Assembly (NCBI GenBank): GCA_032716605.1 | Contig: CM064580.1 | Location: forward strand, 31,103,684-31,167,683 | Reading direction: 5' to 3' | DNA length: 64,000 nucleotides | Source: Paralithodes platypus | Lineage: Eukaryota > Arthropoda > Malacostraca > Decapoda > Lithodidae | Shown: positions 45,627-55,628 of the stretch, piece after piece | Layout: every line of letters begins with the position of its first letter | How positions within the stretch are numbered: position 1 is the stretch's first letter | Notes under the pieces: model-generated | The model's input: the letters and a program-made list of their open reading frames with translations, nothing else | Databases searched by the model: none | What the model was told of the DNA's origin: nothing | Translations under genes and position numbers: made by a program

Positions 45627-46099
45627 CGGCCTATGCGGTTTATTTATATGTACCGCCCAGCGGGGTGTTTTTAGCCAAAATAGGGCTGTTTACGTGATCA
45701 TTTTCATGCCTAAATAAGACCCAGAACGTAAAACAAGTATCTATCCCTGAAAGGGCATAAACAGAGCTTTCGAATGACACCATAACGATCCTTGTATGAT
45801 GGCTAGTTTTCTTGCAATAACCGTGCAACGCGAGTGCAAAAAGCAGGTAATTAGCCACTTTCCCCATACAATTCAGTATGTAGCGAGTGAGAGAGGGAGG
45901 AGGGAGCTGAGATTCGTGTCAGTAGGTTCGCCGCGGTGGTCTGGAGCAGTCATACGCTCGCTAGTCTCCTGCCACCACTTGTCTCTCTCTCTCAGCAACA
46001 TTACGTGCTGAAATTGCCACTCGACCTATGTCGAGCGCCGCCACATAGTCCAGCTTTATTAAAAACGACATATGTGGTGAGCCGCTTTTTAAGGGTTAA
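45612..46099 (-). mobile_element. piggyBac-like MITE, copy D
   Basis: The 488-bp element is reversed relative to copy C, with TTAA at 45,612-45,615 and 46,096-46,099. It differs from copy C at few positions, so both moved recently. The insertion disrupts BEL-1 gag at the zinc knuckle. Confidence 0.96.
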
Positions 46100-46123
46100 A
46101 GACAGGATATTTTTGGGCAAAGT

Positions 46124-46453
46124 GTGCAAAATACAAGAACATTCCCACCAAGGCCATATTGGGTAAGGCAGTTGAAATTGTGCGTCGGGTGCATGTCGTC
46201 AGAACATGGCAGCCAGGGGTGTACTAACCCTAAAATTAGGCTGTGCCGATTCTGCCAACAGAAACATTTTAATTATTTGTGTCCGACGCCACGCCTTCAA
46301 CAAACTGGACAACCAGTAGCCCCTGAACCAACAGTGACCATGGCTGTGGCTTCGGGCCATAATGCAGTGTTGTTGCCTACCATTCAGATTCCCTTGACCG
46401 ACAGAAACGGTCATACCAGTAAAGTAAGAGCTTTGTTGGACCAATGTTCGTAA
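46124..46453 (+). pseudogene. BEL-1 gag cysteine-rich end and protease start
   Basis: The frame contains KLCVGCMSSEHGSQGCTNPKIRLCRFCQQKHFNYLCP, which is the Cys/His-rich nucleocapsid region of BEL/Pao gag. After a linker comes VLLPTIQIPLTDRNG and the protease start RALLDQCS, followed by a stop. In BEL proteases this site is normally D-Q-G or D-T/S-G with more residues; here the Gly is Cys and the next codon is a stop, so the protease is dead. Confidence 0.82.
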
Positions 46454-46465
46454 CGTACCTTCATC

Positions 46466-47896
46466 TTGCGCTCTGCTTTATCGCAGCTTGATTACGTTAG
46501 GGTCAGTAAGGAACAGCTAAGGCTCCAGGGATTTACTGGCTCACTTGGTAGTACTGAGTATGAAATAGTAGAGTTAACCTATCATCACAGAAGAAGGGTG
46601 CATAAATTGAGAGCCGTTGTGGTGGAGGAGTTACCAGTATACAAACCAGGGAGAGGATTAGAGATGGAGGTAAATGCTATCAAGGCTCGGGGTTACAAAT
46701 TGGCCGATCCAGGTATCACTGATGGAGATATGATAGGGTTACTGATTGGAGCAGACTTTTATTACCACTTTGTACATTCAGGCTATGTCAGGAAAGGAAG
46801 TATAGTTATGTTACCCACAATTTATGGTTATGCACTGAGTGGCACTTATCAGTCAGATATAGAAGAGACCCATGTAGAGTTAGTCACTGTTCTTAAGTTA
46901 GCAGTAGACCCTTTAGTGGAGATACAGGAAGATATTGGCAGGAATTCTCCAGAATTAAAGGATCTGAAAGCTCTATGGGACTTGGACCATATTTGTATAA
47001 GTCCTATTGAGACTGGTAAGGGTGGGGAGAAAGTCTTAAATAGATTTTCTGAAACGGTACAGTATTCCGAAGCACAGGGACAGTATATAGTGGAACTGCC
47101 GTGGAGAGATAACATAGATAAATCACCTGATAACTTTAAGTTAGCCCTGGGCAGAATGAGAGGCTTGCAGCGTAAGTTTATAAAGGATCCCAACTACTGT
47201 CAACAGTATACAAAGGTTCTGGATAATCAGATAGAAAGGGGGTTTATTGAAAGGGTAGAAAACAGGAATCAAGCTGGTCATCCCATTCACTACTTAGCTC
47301 ACCATGGTATTACCAAGGATAGTGTTACTACGCCTGTACGGATAGTGTTTGACTGTTCGGCTAGGATGGACGAGAAGGCGTTCAGTCTGAATGACTGTCT
47401 CCATACAGGTCCATCGCTAGTGGCTGACCTCACCAAGGTGCTTCTGCGCTTTAGATGCCATCAATTTGCCTGGGTGAGTGATATTGAGAAAGCATTTCTC
47501 ATGGTGGGGTTGAGTGAGAAGGATAGGGATGCTACTAGGTTTCTGTGGCCCGTTGATCCCTTGGATGTTGCAAGTCCTTACATTGTCTACCGGTTCCGTG
47601 CAGTTCTGTTCGGGGCCACTTGTTCCCAGTTCCTCCTTAATGCTACCATTCAAAAACACCTGTCTATGATACAGGAGGACAGTGAAGTAGTTAATAAGCT
47701 CAAAAGGGGGTTGTATATTGATAAATTACAGGGGACTGGTGATGATGTAGGGGATTTGCAACAACAATGTTGGGATGCCCGTAGAATATTTTCCAGCGCT
47801 AACCTGTCTTTACGTGAGTGGGTCACAAATAATGAGAGTTTGCGGGAACTGTTGCACCTGAAGGGTATAGCTTCCGCCAAACAAGACGGCGTTTAG
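46466..47896 (+). pseudogene. BEL-1 protease end and reverse transcriptase (476 codons)
   Basis: The frame opens within the protease (LRLQGFTGSLGSTEYEIVEL) and the GLLIGADFYYHFV motif. A linker follows with LKALWDLDHICISPIE. The RT has GRMRGLQRKFIKD, TPVRIVFDCSARMDE, a palm aspartate in SDIEKAFLMVGL, and FRAVLFGATCSQFLLNATI. The catalytic box, normally YVDD/YVDN in BEL/Pao, reads GLYIDKLQG, so the second Asp is Lys. The frame ends at a TAG in what would be the connection to RNase H. Confidence 0.88.
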
Positions 47897-47898
47897 GT

Positions 47899-48388
47899 AC
47901 TTGGCGTTCAGTGGCTAACTGATAAGGATATGTTACAGGTTAATTTCCGCGGAAGTAGCCCTGCATTGGTTACAAAATGCGAGGCTCTAAGTCTAACCGC
48001 GAGTGTGTTCGATCCTCTAGGAGTGTTGCTACCGGTAACCATCCAGGAGCGGAGGTTCGTACAGGACTTGTGGAGATTAGAGTGTGGGTGGGATGTCCCC
48101 ATTCCAGATGACATGAGAGCTAACTGGCAGGGTATTTATAACGATATGATAGATAGTACAGGTATCATGTTTCCCCGTCAGGTCACTAATTCTAAGAGAG
48201 TTACGCTGCACCTATTTAGTGACGCTAGCTCAGTAGCATATGGTGTAGCGGCCTATGCGGTTGGTGATGAGGTGAGTAGGTTAGTAATGGCCAAAGCTAA
48301 GGTGGCGCCTATTAAGTCCCTCACCATACCTAAGATGGAGTTGACTGCTGTTCTTCTCGCAGCTCGTCTCGCATGTTATATTATGTGA
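47899..48388 (+). pseudogene. BEL-1 RNase H, first half
   Basis: Open downstream of the TAG, the frame carries FDPLGVLLPVTIQERRF (connection), then LHLFSDASSVAYGVAAYA (first Asp) and TIPKMELTAVLLAARL (the catalytic Glu). It stops at 48,388. The rest of RNase H (48,389-48,600) is in other frames, with QNRVDEIKSLVPG and YPSDLVTRG recognisable, and ends at the 57-bp palindrome. Confidence 0.83.
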
Positions 48389-48567
48389 GGCCTACGCGGA
48401 CGAGCTGATTATAGAGAATGTATACCTCTGATCGGACAGCCAGATAACCCTATGCTGGTTGTCTAGTAAAAAGATTTTGCCTATATATGTTCAAAATAGA
48501 GTTGATGAGATAAAGTCATTAGTCCCCGGCGCTCATTTTCGTTATGTGTCCACAGAGGACTACCCCA

Positions 48568-48624
48568 GTGATCTAGTCACCAGAGGGATTTCATAATATG
48601 AAATCCCTCTGGTGACTAGATCAC
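48568..48624. repeat. 57-bp perfect palindrome in BEL-1 pol
   Basis: Two 27-bp arms (48,568-48,594 and 48,598-48,624) are exact reverse complements around a 3-bp spacer AAT. The left arm is authentic pol sequence (it encodes SDLVTRGIS). The right arm is the copy and breaks the frame. Confidence 0.95.
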
Positions 48625-49250
48625 CAGATTATGTGTCCTTAGTTGCTTCTTCGCTTTGGTGGGGAGGGCCCACATGGCTACCTCACCAAATGCTATGGCC
48701 TAATCATGGCCCAATAGGGGGCTCAATAGGAGGGGACACCACTGTGGGTTGTAACACGAGTCAAGATGGAACCCTTTCATTGCCGGTACCGGTTGCCCCT
48801 ACTGCCATATTGAATTGGGACCGGTATGGCTCATATATGAAGTCATGGCATGTAATGGCATGGGTCCTTAGGTTTATTAGGACTCTTAAAGAGAAGACAC
48901 AAGGAAACTATCAGGCAAAACCGGCATGCCTGACGGTGCCGGAATTAAGAGCAGCAGAGTCAGCCATGATTAAGGTAGCTCAGAGAGAAGCTTACTCTGA
49001 AGAACACCACTATTTGTCAAAAGGACAGGGCACACCAAGCAATATAGTGAAGCAGTTAGGCCTCTATATGGAGGGAGGCATGATACGCTGTAGAGGTAGG
49101 CTACACTTTTCAGCTTTACATGATAGCGCCAAGTACCCTATCCTTATCCCTAATAAACATCGTATAGCCACTCTCCTTAGTAATTACTGCCACAAAGTGT
49201 GTAACCATAGTACAAGGAGTACAAAGGAAATCAAGCAACAACATATCTAG
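48612..49250 (+). pseudogene. BEL-1 RNase H-integrase linker
   Basis: The frame covers SSLWWGGPTWLPH, AILNWDRYGSYMKSWHVMAWVLRFI, LTVPELRAAESAMIKVAQREAY and YMEGGMIRCRGRLHFSAL, up to LIPNKHRIATLLSNYCHKVCNH (the two His of the integrase HHCC finger). These blocks are the conserved linker of BEL/Pao pol. The frame then enters a foreign insertion at about 49,211. Confidence 0.82.
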
Positions 49251-49527
49251 TGACCCTTCTAGGTTGCTTGTCCTCCAAAACACTGAGGATCAAGTGTCCA
49301 AACAGTGGTTTAGAGTGGGTAAGGGAACATTGGAAAGGGAATTACTGCCCTGGAACTAATGTCCGTGGCAGGATTAGGAAGTTAGTAGGGGACAGATGGG
49401 TTAGTAACTGAGGGGGGGATAAAATAAAGTTATTCATTTACAAACGCAGTCAGTCGCGGGTTTGATGCGAGATATTTGTCTATGCGGAGTTTAAATGAAT
49501 CAACGGTGATGCAGTCTATAACGTTTC
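49211..49527. other. Foreign insert in BEL-1 integrase finger
   Basis: About 317 bp separates the His pair of the integrase finger (ending near 49,210) from the VSYVVNYIRQRWWIPKIRQ block (from 49,528). It has no match elsewhere in the window that I see and no ORF of note. It contains a GATAAAATAAAGTTATTC stretch that resembles a polyadenylation signal. It could be a small retroposed or DNA element. Confidence 0.6.
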
Positions 49528-50515
49528 GGGGTGGTGTTAGTTATGTTGTAAATTACATAAGGCAAAGATGGTGGATCCCCAAGATTAGACAGGTAGTAAA
49601 GAAAGCCTTAAGGGGATATATCATCTGCAAGAGATTGCAAGGTACACATACCGTGCTGTAACCACATTTGTTAGCGGAGCCAGTACATTACGGGAGTTGA
49701 TAAATGATGCAAGGTTAAAAGGTACTCTAGCGGAATTCAAGTGCGAGTGGCAGTTTATACCGGCCAGGGCGCCATGGTTCGGTGCCATATGGGAACGGGT
49801 CATTGGCATCCTAAAGGCTGGCTTGAAGAAGGTACTGGGTCGAGCATTGGTTACCACAGAGGAACTCAATACGGTATTACTGGAGCTCGAGGCCACAGTC
49901 AATGATCGCCCGCTTGGCTACAGCTACAGTGATCTTGAAGACCCTCTACCCATCACTCCTTCACAACTGGTTCATGGGAGGCGGATCAGAAGCTTTCCAA
50001 GGCGGGAAGTCACGGATGAAGATCTCAAGGACACGACGTGGCGTAACAACGATTCCGTCAACCAACGCTTCCAATATGTAACAAAACTCTCACATGACCT
50101 GTGGAAAAAGTGGAGCACTGATTATTTAATGTCACTCAGGGAGCAACATCGTCACTTAATGGTAAAAAGACGGATAGCATCGCCACAAGTTGGGGACGTC
50201 GTTCTAGTATATGATGACGGCCCCCGACTTTTTTGGCGTATAGGTCGGATAATGAAACTTCTTCGTGGTCCTGACCACGAATGTAGGGTAGTTCAGGTAA
50301 AAACAGGAGCCGGTTTGACCACCAGACTGGTGGTTAAGCTATACCCACTAGAGATAGATTTAGAGGTAGTTGATGGCGACAGCAAGCCGAAATCTGATAA
50401 TATCCTTCCTGCTACTGGAGCGGACCGAGGTGATACCCCTCAGAGGCCGTCACGTCGGGCTGCTTTGGGTTCCTCCCAGTTGTGGCGATCCATGATCGGG
50501 ACGGGACAATTGTAA
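49528..50515 (+). pseudogene. BEL-1 integrase, core deleted
   Basis: The finger end (RWWIPKIRQVVKKALRGYIICKRLQG) is followed by a short junk joint. The frame at 49,697-50,515 then resumes past the first two catalytic aspartates with INDARLKGTLAEFKCEWQFIPARAPWFGAIWERVIG (containing the catalytic Glu). After that come ELEATVNDRPLGYSYSDLEDPLPITPSQLVHG and the C-terminal GDVVLVYDDGPRLFWRIGRI (DUF5641). The missing core means no integration activity. The stop lies just upstream of the 3' LTR. Confidence 0.87.
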
Positions 50516-50544
50516 ATACTTTGTATATAACTGGTGGCGGAGTA

Positions 50545-51090
50545 TGTTGTGAATCCTAGCAGGTATATATACCGTAGTTTGAATTTCCCGGGCTCACGAC
50601 AGCTGGTTGCTTTTTGTTTATACGCATTACTTTATTTATCTTTGTGGATAAGTATTACTGTGGTTGCACCAATTATATCTTAGTTTATTTTCCCTTATTA
50701 TTTAGCACGGGGGAAGATATAGAACCCATAAATATATTTATATTGGTACGATAAAAGGGAATCTCAGTACACTTCACACAGAGACTTCGTCCCGCTCACA
50801 ACAAACCACCAGTTGCTGCCACATAACAACAGAACTTCCCTGATCTTCACCTATCGACATGTCCATCACCTAACCTACACTCTTTGCATCACAGCTAAGT
50901 TCCTTTAATACTAGAAGTACGTCATAGATATTACTGGGACTACCACAGATAGCCTACATATACAATTTAACACGTAAGTCCAACGCTGACCCGTATCATA
51001 TTTATAGCCTAGGCCAATTCATCTTTCCAGGTCTAATCATTTAATTTATATCCGTTTTTCCTCTACCCCCTAGGGATAATAAACAGGATA
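50545..51090 (+). repeat. BEL-1 3' LTR (empty at the MITE site)
   Basis: It is preceded by CTGGTGGCGGAGTA, a weak polypurine-like tract. It starts TGTTGTGAATCC and ends AAACAGGATA. Confidence 0.93.
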
Positions 51091-51095
51091 ACGAC

Positions 51096-51567
51096 CACCA
51101 ACCAGTTAACATATAATTTCCGCCTTCAGTTGATCGAGCTTTTGTGCCTCTAATCACAATAAACTGACAGCAATACATACATCTACACCATCACGACGCT
51201 CTCATCGACGCCATGACTGACTGACAGATAAGCATAGTATTCATGTCCATTCCCATATAATCATTTGATTCTTTCTTTCACTTGACTCAGCCTCAGGGCC
51301 GGCGTCTCGCTTCCCCATTGTCCGCCATATTGGGTAAACGTTCTCCTTTGTCTCATTGCCACGTGGAACTATTGGTGAGTTAATTCCTGGATAATATTAA
51401 CCCTTATAACCTTACTTTATATATAATTTATTATGCGAGACCTTTGGATATAAATTAGCTTGTTTCAGATTGAATTAAATTTAGATATGGAGTAATTTAA
51501 TTTAGATCGATTTTGTTTGAATTATTATAGCTTAGAGATATTTAACTTCCATTGATAGTATACCACA
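51096..51567 (+). repeat. BEL-2 5' LTR, second part
   Basis: This is the rest of the LTR broken by BEL-1. It ends TACCACA at 51,567, directly before TTGGTGCCCAGATTCGGGAA, the likely primer-binding site. Joined to 42,195-42,940 (with its MITE) it gives about 1.2 kb. The CTCAGGGCCGGCGTC stretch and AT-rich end carry no ORF. Confidence 0.82.
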
Positions 51568-51980
51568 TTGGTGCCCAGATTCGGGAATTAGCTACCAGTA
51601 AGGGATTTTTTAAGGCAATGAGCAAGGGGACATATAACAGGATGCAGGAACAACTCTATGATAAACTGGTAAGGCTAGCCAAGCGATGGTTAGAGCCGGA
51701 ATGCAGGGTCACATCGTTGCGCCTGCCTAAGTCCTGCATCCCACCCATCATCTTCCCCCAATAATTTTCTCTTTCATTTCAGACTTTCTGTGACACATGA
51801 CCTGACCTAAAAAAAAATCTTGTTCAATATGACCCTTTAGTGTGGGTATTGCTATTTTGTGTGATATTTCTCTCCATAACATAGAAGTCTGCCGGTCGGC
51901 GTCTCTTAACTAGGCTACTATTTTGTAATATATTTGTAATATAACATTTTAGGTAAATAGCCTACAAGCTTACATACAAC
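51568..51980 (+). promoter_or_regulatory. BEL-2 primer-binding site and leader
   Basis: TTGGTGCCCAGATTCGGG lies immediately after the LTR and has the TGG start expected of a tRNA 3' end complement. I do not name the tRNA. A 70-codon open frame (51,552-51,764) overlaps it and is not supported as a gene. Confidence 0.6.
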
Positions 51981-53121
51981 ATGAGTAAACAGGAAGAGAC
52001 ACCGTTTAGGGGGGTGCTGAGCAAAGCCCCTAAAAATCAGAGGGCGGTAGTTCAGGGAGTATTAAATAGGTTAATTATTGATGTCAACGCTTTCATCACT
52101 ACTGCTGACCTCGATGAATTAGAGGCTAGGTTAGACAATGTCCAGGCTACCCACGGTCGTATTGTTGCTCTAAGTGAGGTGATTGTGGCAGGCATGACAG
52201 AGGAGGAAGAGATAATTACAGAGTGTGATAATCGCGCCCTCTACGATGAACCTGTCTTTAAAGCGAAGCACCTATTACAGCGCGCTGTCACAAATAAGAA
52301 GGGAGGCGAGAACGAAGCCCATAGAAGTGTTGACCCGAAACACACTGTGCACCTCCCAAAGCTCAGTCTTCCTACATTTGGGGGCAAATTGACTGAGTGG
52401 TTAGCTTTTTGGGATGTATTTCGGTCTACAGTACATGAATCCTCTTTGGATAATGTCCGTAAGTTTCACTACCTGAAAGGACAAATGGAAGGAGAGGCCT
52501 TACATTTGATAGAGGGTTTTGCGGTAGTAGGTGTTAGTTATCTAGAGGCAGTACAACTATTACAGTCCACATACAGGGATCAAGAGCAGTTGAAGATGGC
52601 CCATGTCGTTGCCTTATTAAAGCTTGCAGAACCACAGTATAAGGTTGAGGAGTTGGCAAAATTTAGGGCAAATATGGAGTGCCATACTCGATTGCTAGAC
52701 ACCCTAGGGCTCACCACACAGGCAATGATAGTCATTATCTTACGTCAGAAGCTTCCTATGGCAATACTTGACAAGGTTAGATCGTTTGATCTGGGGGAGT
52801 TCAAAACTCAGTTCAGTAAAGAAATTAGTAATCTACAGTTCAACAATGGGAGAATGAATGTGTCAGGAGGGAGTGGGAATGTGGAGATGAAGGGAACTGT
52901 AAGCATGACGGTGGGGACTAAAGGAAAGAAAGAGGGTACATATAAGAAACCTGCTCAGATTCTATGTAAGCTATGTAACAATAACAAACATAAATGGAGT
53001 TTCTGTGTAAAATACCCAACAAATGAGACAAAACTAGCACAGGCAAAAAGGTTGAAGCTATGTGTAGGTTGTCTAAGTAAGGAACATGGTAAGCAGGGAC
53101 AATGTACTGCTACATACTTAA
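51981..53121 (+). pseudogene. BEL-2 gag (DUF1759 type)
   Basis: About 380 codons are open from an ATG at 51,981. The N-terminal helical region has DLDELEARLDNVQATHGRIVAL. DUF1759 follows with LPKLSLPTFGGKLTEWLAFWDVFRSTV, KFHYLKGQMEGEALHLIEG, and QSTYRDQEQLKMAHVVALLKL. The first knuckle is CKLCNNNKHKWSFC and the second begins CVGCLSKEHGKQGQC. At the TTAA in 53,118-53,121 the frame leaves BEL-2 and enters a MITE. It resumes in frame right after the Kolobok-like element at 55,833. The protein is intact up to the insertion, which makes this the best gag here. Confidence 0.9.
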
Positions 53122-53608
53122 CCCTTAACTGGCGGCGCGCAACATAAGTCGAGTGAAATAAATTTGGACTATGTGGCGGCGCACAACATAGATCGTGTGG
53201 CAATTTCAGCACATAATGTTGCTGAGAGAGAGAGAGAGACAAGTGGTGGCAGGAGAGTAGCGAGCGTATGACTGCTCCAGACCACCGCGGTGAACCAACT
53301 GACATGAATCCCACCCTCCTCCACCCTCTCACACTCGCTACATAGTGAATTGTATGGGGAAAGTACCGAATTACATGGTTTTTGCACTCGTGTTGTGCGG
53401 TTGTTGCAAGAAAACTAGCCGTCATACAAGGATCGTTGTGGGGTCATTGGAAAGCTCTGTTTATGCCCTTTCAGGGATAGATACTTGTTTTACGCTCTGG
53501 GTCTTATTTAGGCATGAAAATGATCACGTAAACAGCCCTATTTTGGGTAAAAACACCCCGCTGGTGGCTACATATTTTATACCGCCTAGGCCGCTCTTTA
53601 GGTGTTAA
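53118..53608 (+). mobile_element. piggyBac-like MITE, copy E
   Basis: TTAA at 53,118-53,121 and 53,605-53,608 bound a 491-bp copy with CCCTTAACTGGCGGC and GCCGCTCTTTAGGTG ends. It directly abuts the Kolobok-like element, and the TTAA at 53,605-53,608 is shared by both. Confidence 0.93.
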
Positions 53609-53836
53609 AGGTGGGTGTGCATGCGAAATTAAAATTAATTTATAATGTATTTAAAGAGATGTTTAGATATCCAGTAATCAACCTGACTACTCCTTTGTCA
53701 AAACTAATCTTCAATAATAGAGAACAAATCAAAAATAGATATTGAATTGCGACCCCTTGCAACTAGTACTCACATGAGGATGTGACGTAGGCCCAGGCCA
53801 ACATTTGGGAAGTAAACATTAGCAAGTATAGCAACA

Positions 53837-54794
53837 ATGGTGAATAGGTGTGCTGTTTTCGGGTGTAGCAACATCCCTGGAGCAAACATAGCACTACACA
53901 AGTTTCCAAGTGATCCATACCATTGTAACAAATGGGTAAAGTTTATACAAAGAACCAGAGTGTGGGAGGCAAAGCCCAAAACAAGCTTCATATGCAATGG
54001 ACATTTTCGTGATGAATGCTTTGACAATAAAGTGCGGTGGAGTATGGGTATGGCTAGATGCTTACTGCACCTATGGCTTTCATATTTCTACCACATGTAC
54101 CTTACCCTTCTGGCTTCTTGCCACCACCAACACAACTCCCTCCCCCCACCCACTCGCTGGCTATCGGTCACCTCACAAAGAAAAAAAAGGAAAATATGTG
54201 GCGGCGAAACGACTGAACCAATCGATTCCATATTTGTGTGACAAGTCCCCTACCTTTCTGTCTTCCCCCAACCACACCCCCACCTCCCTCCCACCACCCA
54301 CTTCCAGCGTATCCGTACGAAGAAAAGGAAAACAAAAGGAAAATCTGTGGTGGCGAAACTACCTCACCAATCGGCTTAATATTTGTAACAGAGTCAATTA
54401 CCCTTCTACCTTCCCCCCACTATCCCCCAAACCACCCTCCCACCTATATTTTCCGATACCATAAAAGTCAAGGTGTTTACTCTGAAAATTTCAGCTACAT
54501 TCACGACCATAGGGGACCTGATTTCTGGCGAAAATGGACAAGGGGAGTGTTTTTTTTAACATTATCCTTCCTTTCTCACCCAACTTGATAGATTTAGCCA
54601 AAAAAATAAAAATACAAAATACTCTGGCACTGGCGGTGACACAGCTTCACTAATTAGCTGGCACTCAGCGGGTTATACCTAAAAGCTGATGCCATACCCA
54701 CAATTTACCCTGCAGGTACATGTGCTACAAGTGTTCCTACAGTGTCATCAGAGCAGAGACCAGCTGCAAGGAAGCGTCAAGTCCAAGAAGTGAG
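53837..54794 (+). pseudogene. THAP-domain ORF of the Kolobok-like element, split
   Basis: An ATG at 53,837 starts MVNRCAVFGCSNIPGANIALHKFPSDP. It continues through NKWVKFIQRTRVWEAKPKTSFICNGHFRDECFD, giving the Cys-Cys and Cys-His ligands of a C2CH THAP zinc finger and the conserved Trp. The rest of the domain, LKADAIPTIYP (the AVPTIF-type box that closes a THAP domain), appears only at about 54,682. Between them lies an insertion of roughly 650 bp of satellite-like DNA. A GTGAGTG after 54,790 could be a splice donor. THAP domains bind DNA, here presumably element ends. The remaining exons are not seen. Confidence 0.7.
54030..54677 (-). repeat. Satellite-like insertion inside THAP exon, CTGAGTGCCAG family
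   Basis: The insert has two or three diverged units of about 150 bp with GGCGAAACGACTG or GGCGAAACTACC, CCAATCG and CATATTTGTG, each followed by a pyrimidine-rich CCCCCA stretch. At its right end, CTGGCACTCAGCGGGTTAT is the reverse of a CCCGCTGAGTGCCAG terminus. The same terminus and unit occur at 29,925-30,075. It splits the THAP domain. The open frames at 53,997-54,588 are proline-rich because of the pyrimidine tracts and are not genes. Confidence 0.55.
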
Positions 54795-55409
54795 TGATAG
54801 TTTTTTGGGGTGGGGAAATTTCCCTGTAGGCTACAGCATTGGGTACATCTTTCCATAAAGTACGGTAGGCTACCAGGCATTAGCGAATTATTATATTTTA
54901 GATAGCCTAGCTAACTAGCTTAGTGACAGAAATAGAATTAGCCTAGGCTAGTAAGATCAGAAATTAAGGAAAATTTGCATGTAGGCCGGCAGGCCCTAGT
55001 CTAGGCCTAAGTGCTTGCCAATTTCAGGAGTCAGGAGAGTGGATAATATGGGCTAACTTAAGCCTAGCCCAAATTATACAGTCAGCGTCGATGGATATAG
55101 GCCTAACCTAGGCTAAACAAATTTATTGGTTGAAATTCAACTACTAGCAACTAGGCTAACAAAACAAAAAAAATACAGTGAGTGGCGCCAACATTGTTGG
55201 GAAGGATATGTAGTGACCAGGCGTACGGTCATCATGTTTACATAACTCGATCGCCGCGGTTAAGTTCCCGTCTATTTTTACGGTGATTTTTTCTGTTATT
55301 TGCACCCTGTTGGCAATGTACATGATGATGACAATAAGTCATGGAGGCGTGAGGGGCGGGCTTTCATTATTGTATCCAAATGCAGTCAAAATAGACGGTG
55401 ACATGATCG
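54795..55409. other. Unassigned interior of Kolobok-like element
   Basis: CCTAGGCTA-type words recur many times between 54,880 and 55,140. I see no further exon on the plus strand. It may hold introns or a deleted transposase region. Confidence 0.5.
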
Positions 55410-55628
55410 CTAGCGTCTGCCGCGGCTCCGAGTAGTGTAAACAAGGCGGGCAGTAATCACAGCTGCTTCTCCCTCCTCTCCTGCTGCTGGATCTCGTCCT
55501 ACAGGTTCATACATATATGCCTGGACACCACCAATATTCATCACTTGAGGTTCTTCGCCATAATCACGGTTATCACCCTCAGTATTGGCAAACGAATCGG
55601 AACTACTGTCACTATCCTCCATTTCCAC
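55410..55628 (-). CDS. Small acidic ORF inside Kolobok-like element (possible first exon)
   Basis: The 72-codon minus-strand frame starts MEMEDSDSSSDSFANTEGD and contains NIGGVQAYMYEPVGRDPAAGEEGEAA. An acidic serine-rich start followed by a YMYEP/YRFEP box resembles the N-terminus of proteins annotated P2X7-like in invertebrates, which carry a zinc-binding C-terminal domain. That domain is not visible here. The frame faces the THAP ORF. A splice donor within the frame is possible but not certain. It could also be a chance frame. Confidence 0.35.
   Translation of the reverse strand: MEMEDSDSSSDSFANTEGDNRDYGEEPQVMNIGGVQAYMYEPVGRDPAAGEEGEAAVITARLVYTTRSRGRR

Larger units (their letters stand above)
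42936..51095 (+). mobile_element. BEL-1: complete BEL/Pao LTR retrotransposon nested in BEL-2 LTR
   Basis: LTRs are at 42,941-43,969 and 50,545-51,090, and ACGAC duplications flank the element at 42,936-42,940 and 51,091-51,095. Five-base duplications are standard for BEL/Pao. After removing its MITE the 5' LTR is 545 bp against 546 bp for the 3' LTR, with about 3-4% differences. Internally there are gag (DUF1759), protease, RT, RNase H and integrase pieces on the plus strand. It is disabled by stops, a MITE, a 57-bp palindrome, a foreign insert and loss of the integrase core. Confidence 0.93.

Noticed and set aside
53837..54241. Host THAP-domain gene
   Set aside because: The THAP frame lies between perfect TIRs and TTAA duplications inside BEL-2 gag, so it belongs to a transposon.
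53997..54588. Proline-rich ORFs of 116-155 codons
   Set aside because: They are created by pyrimidine-rich satellite units that lack stops; the frames overlap and shift.
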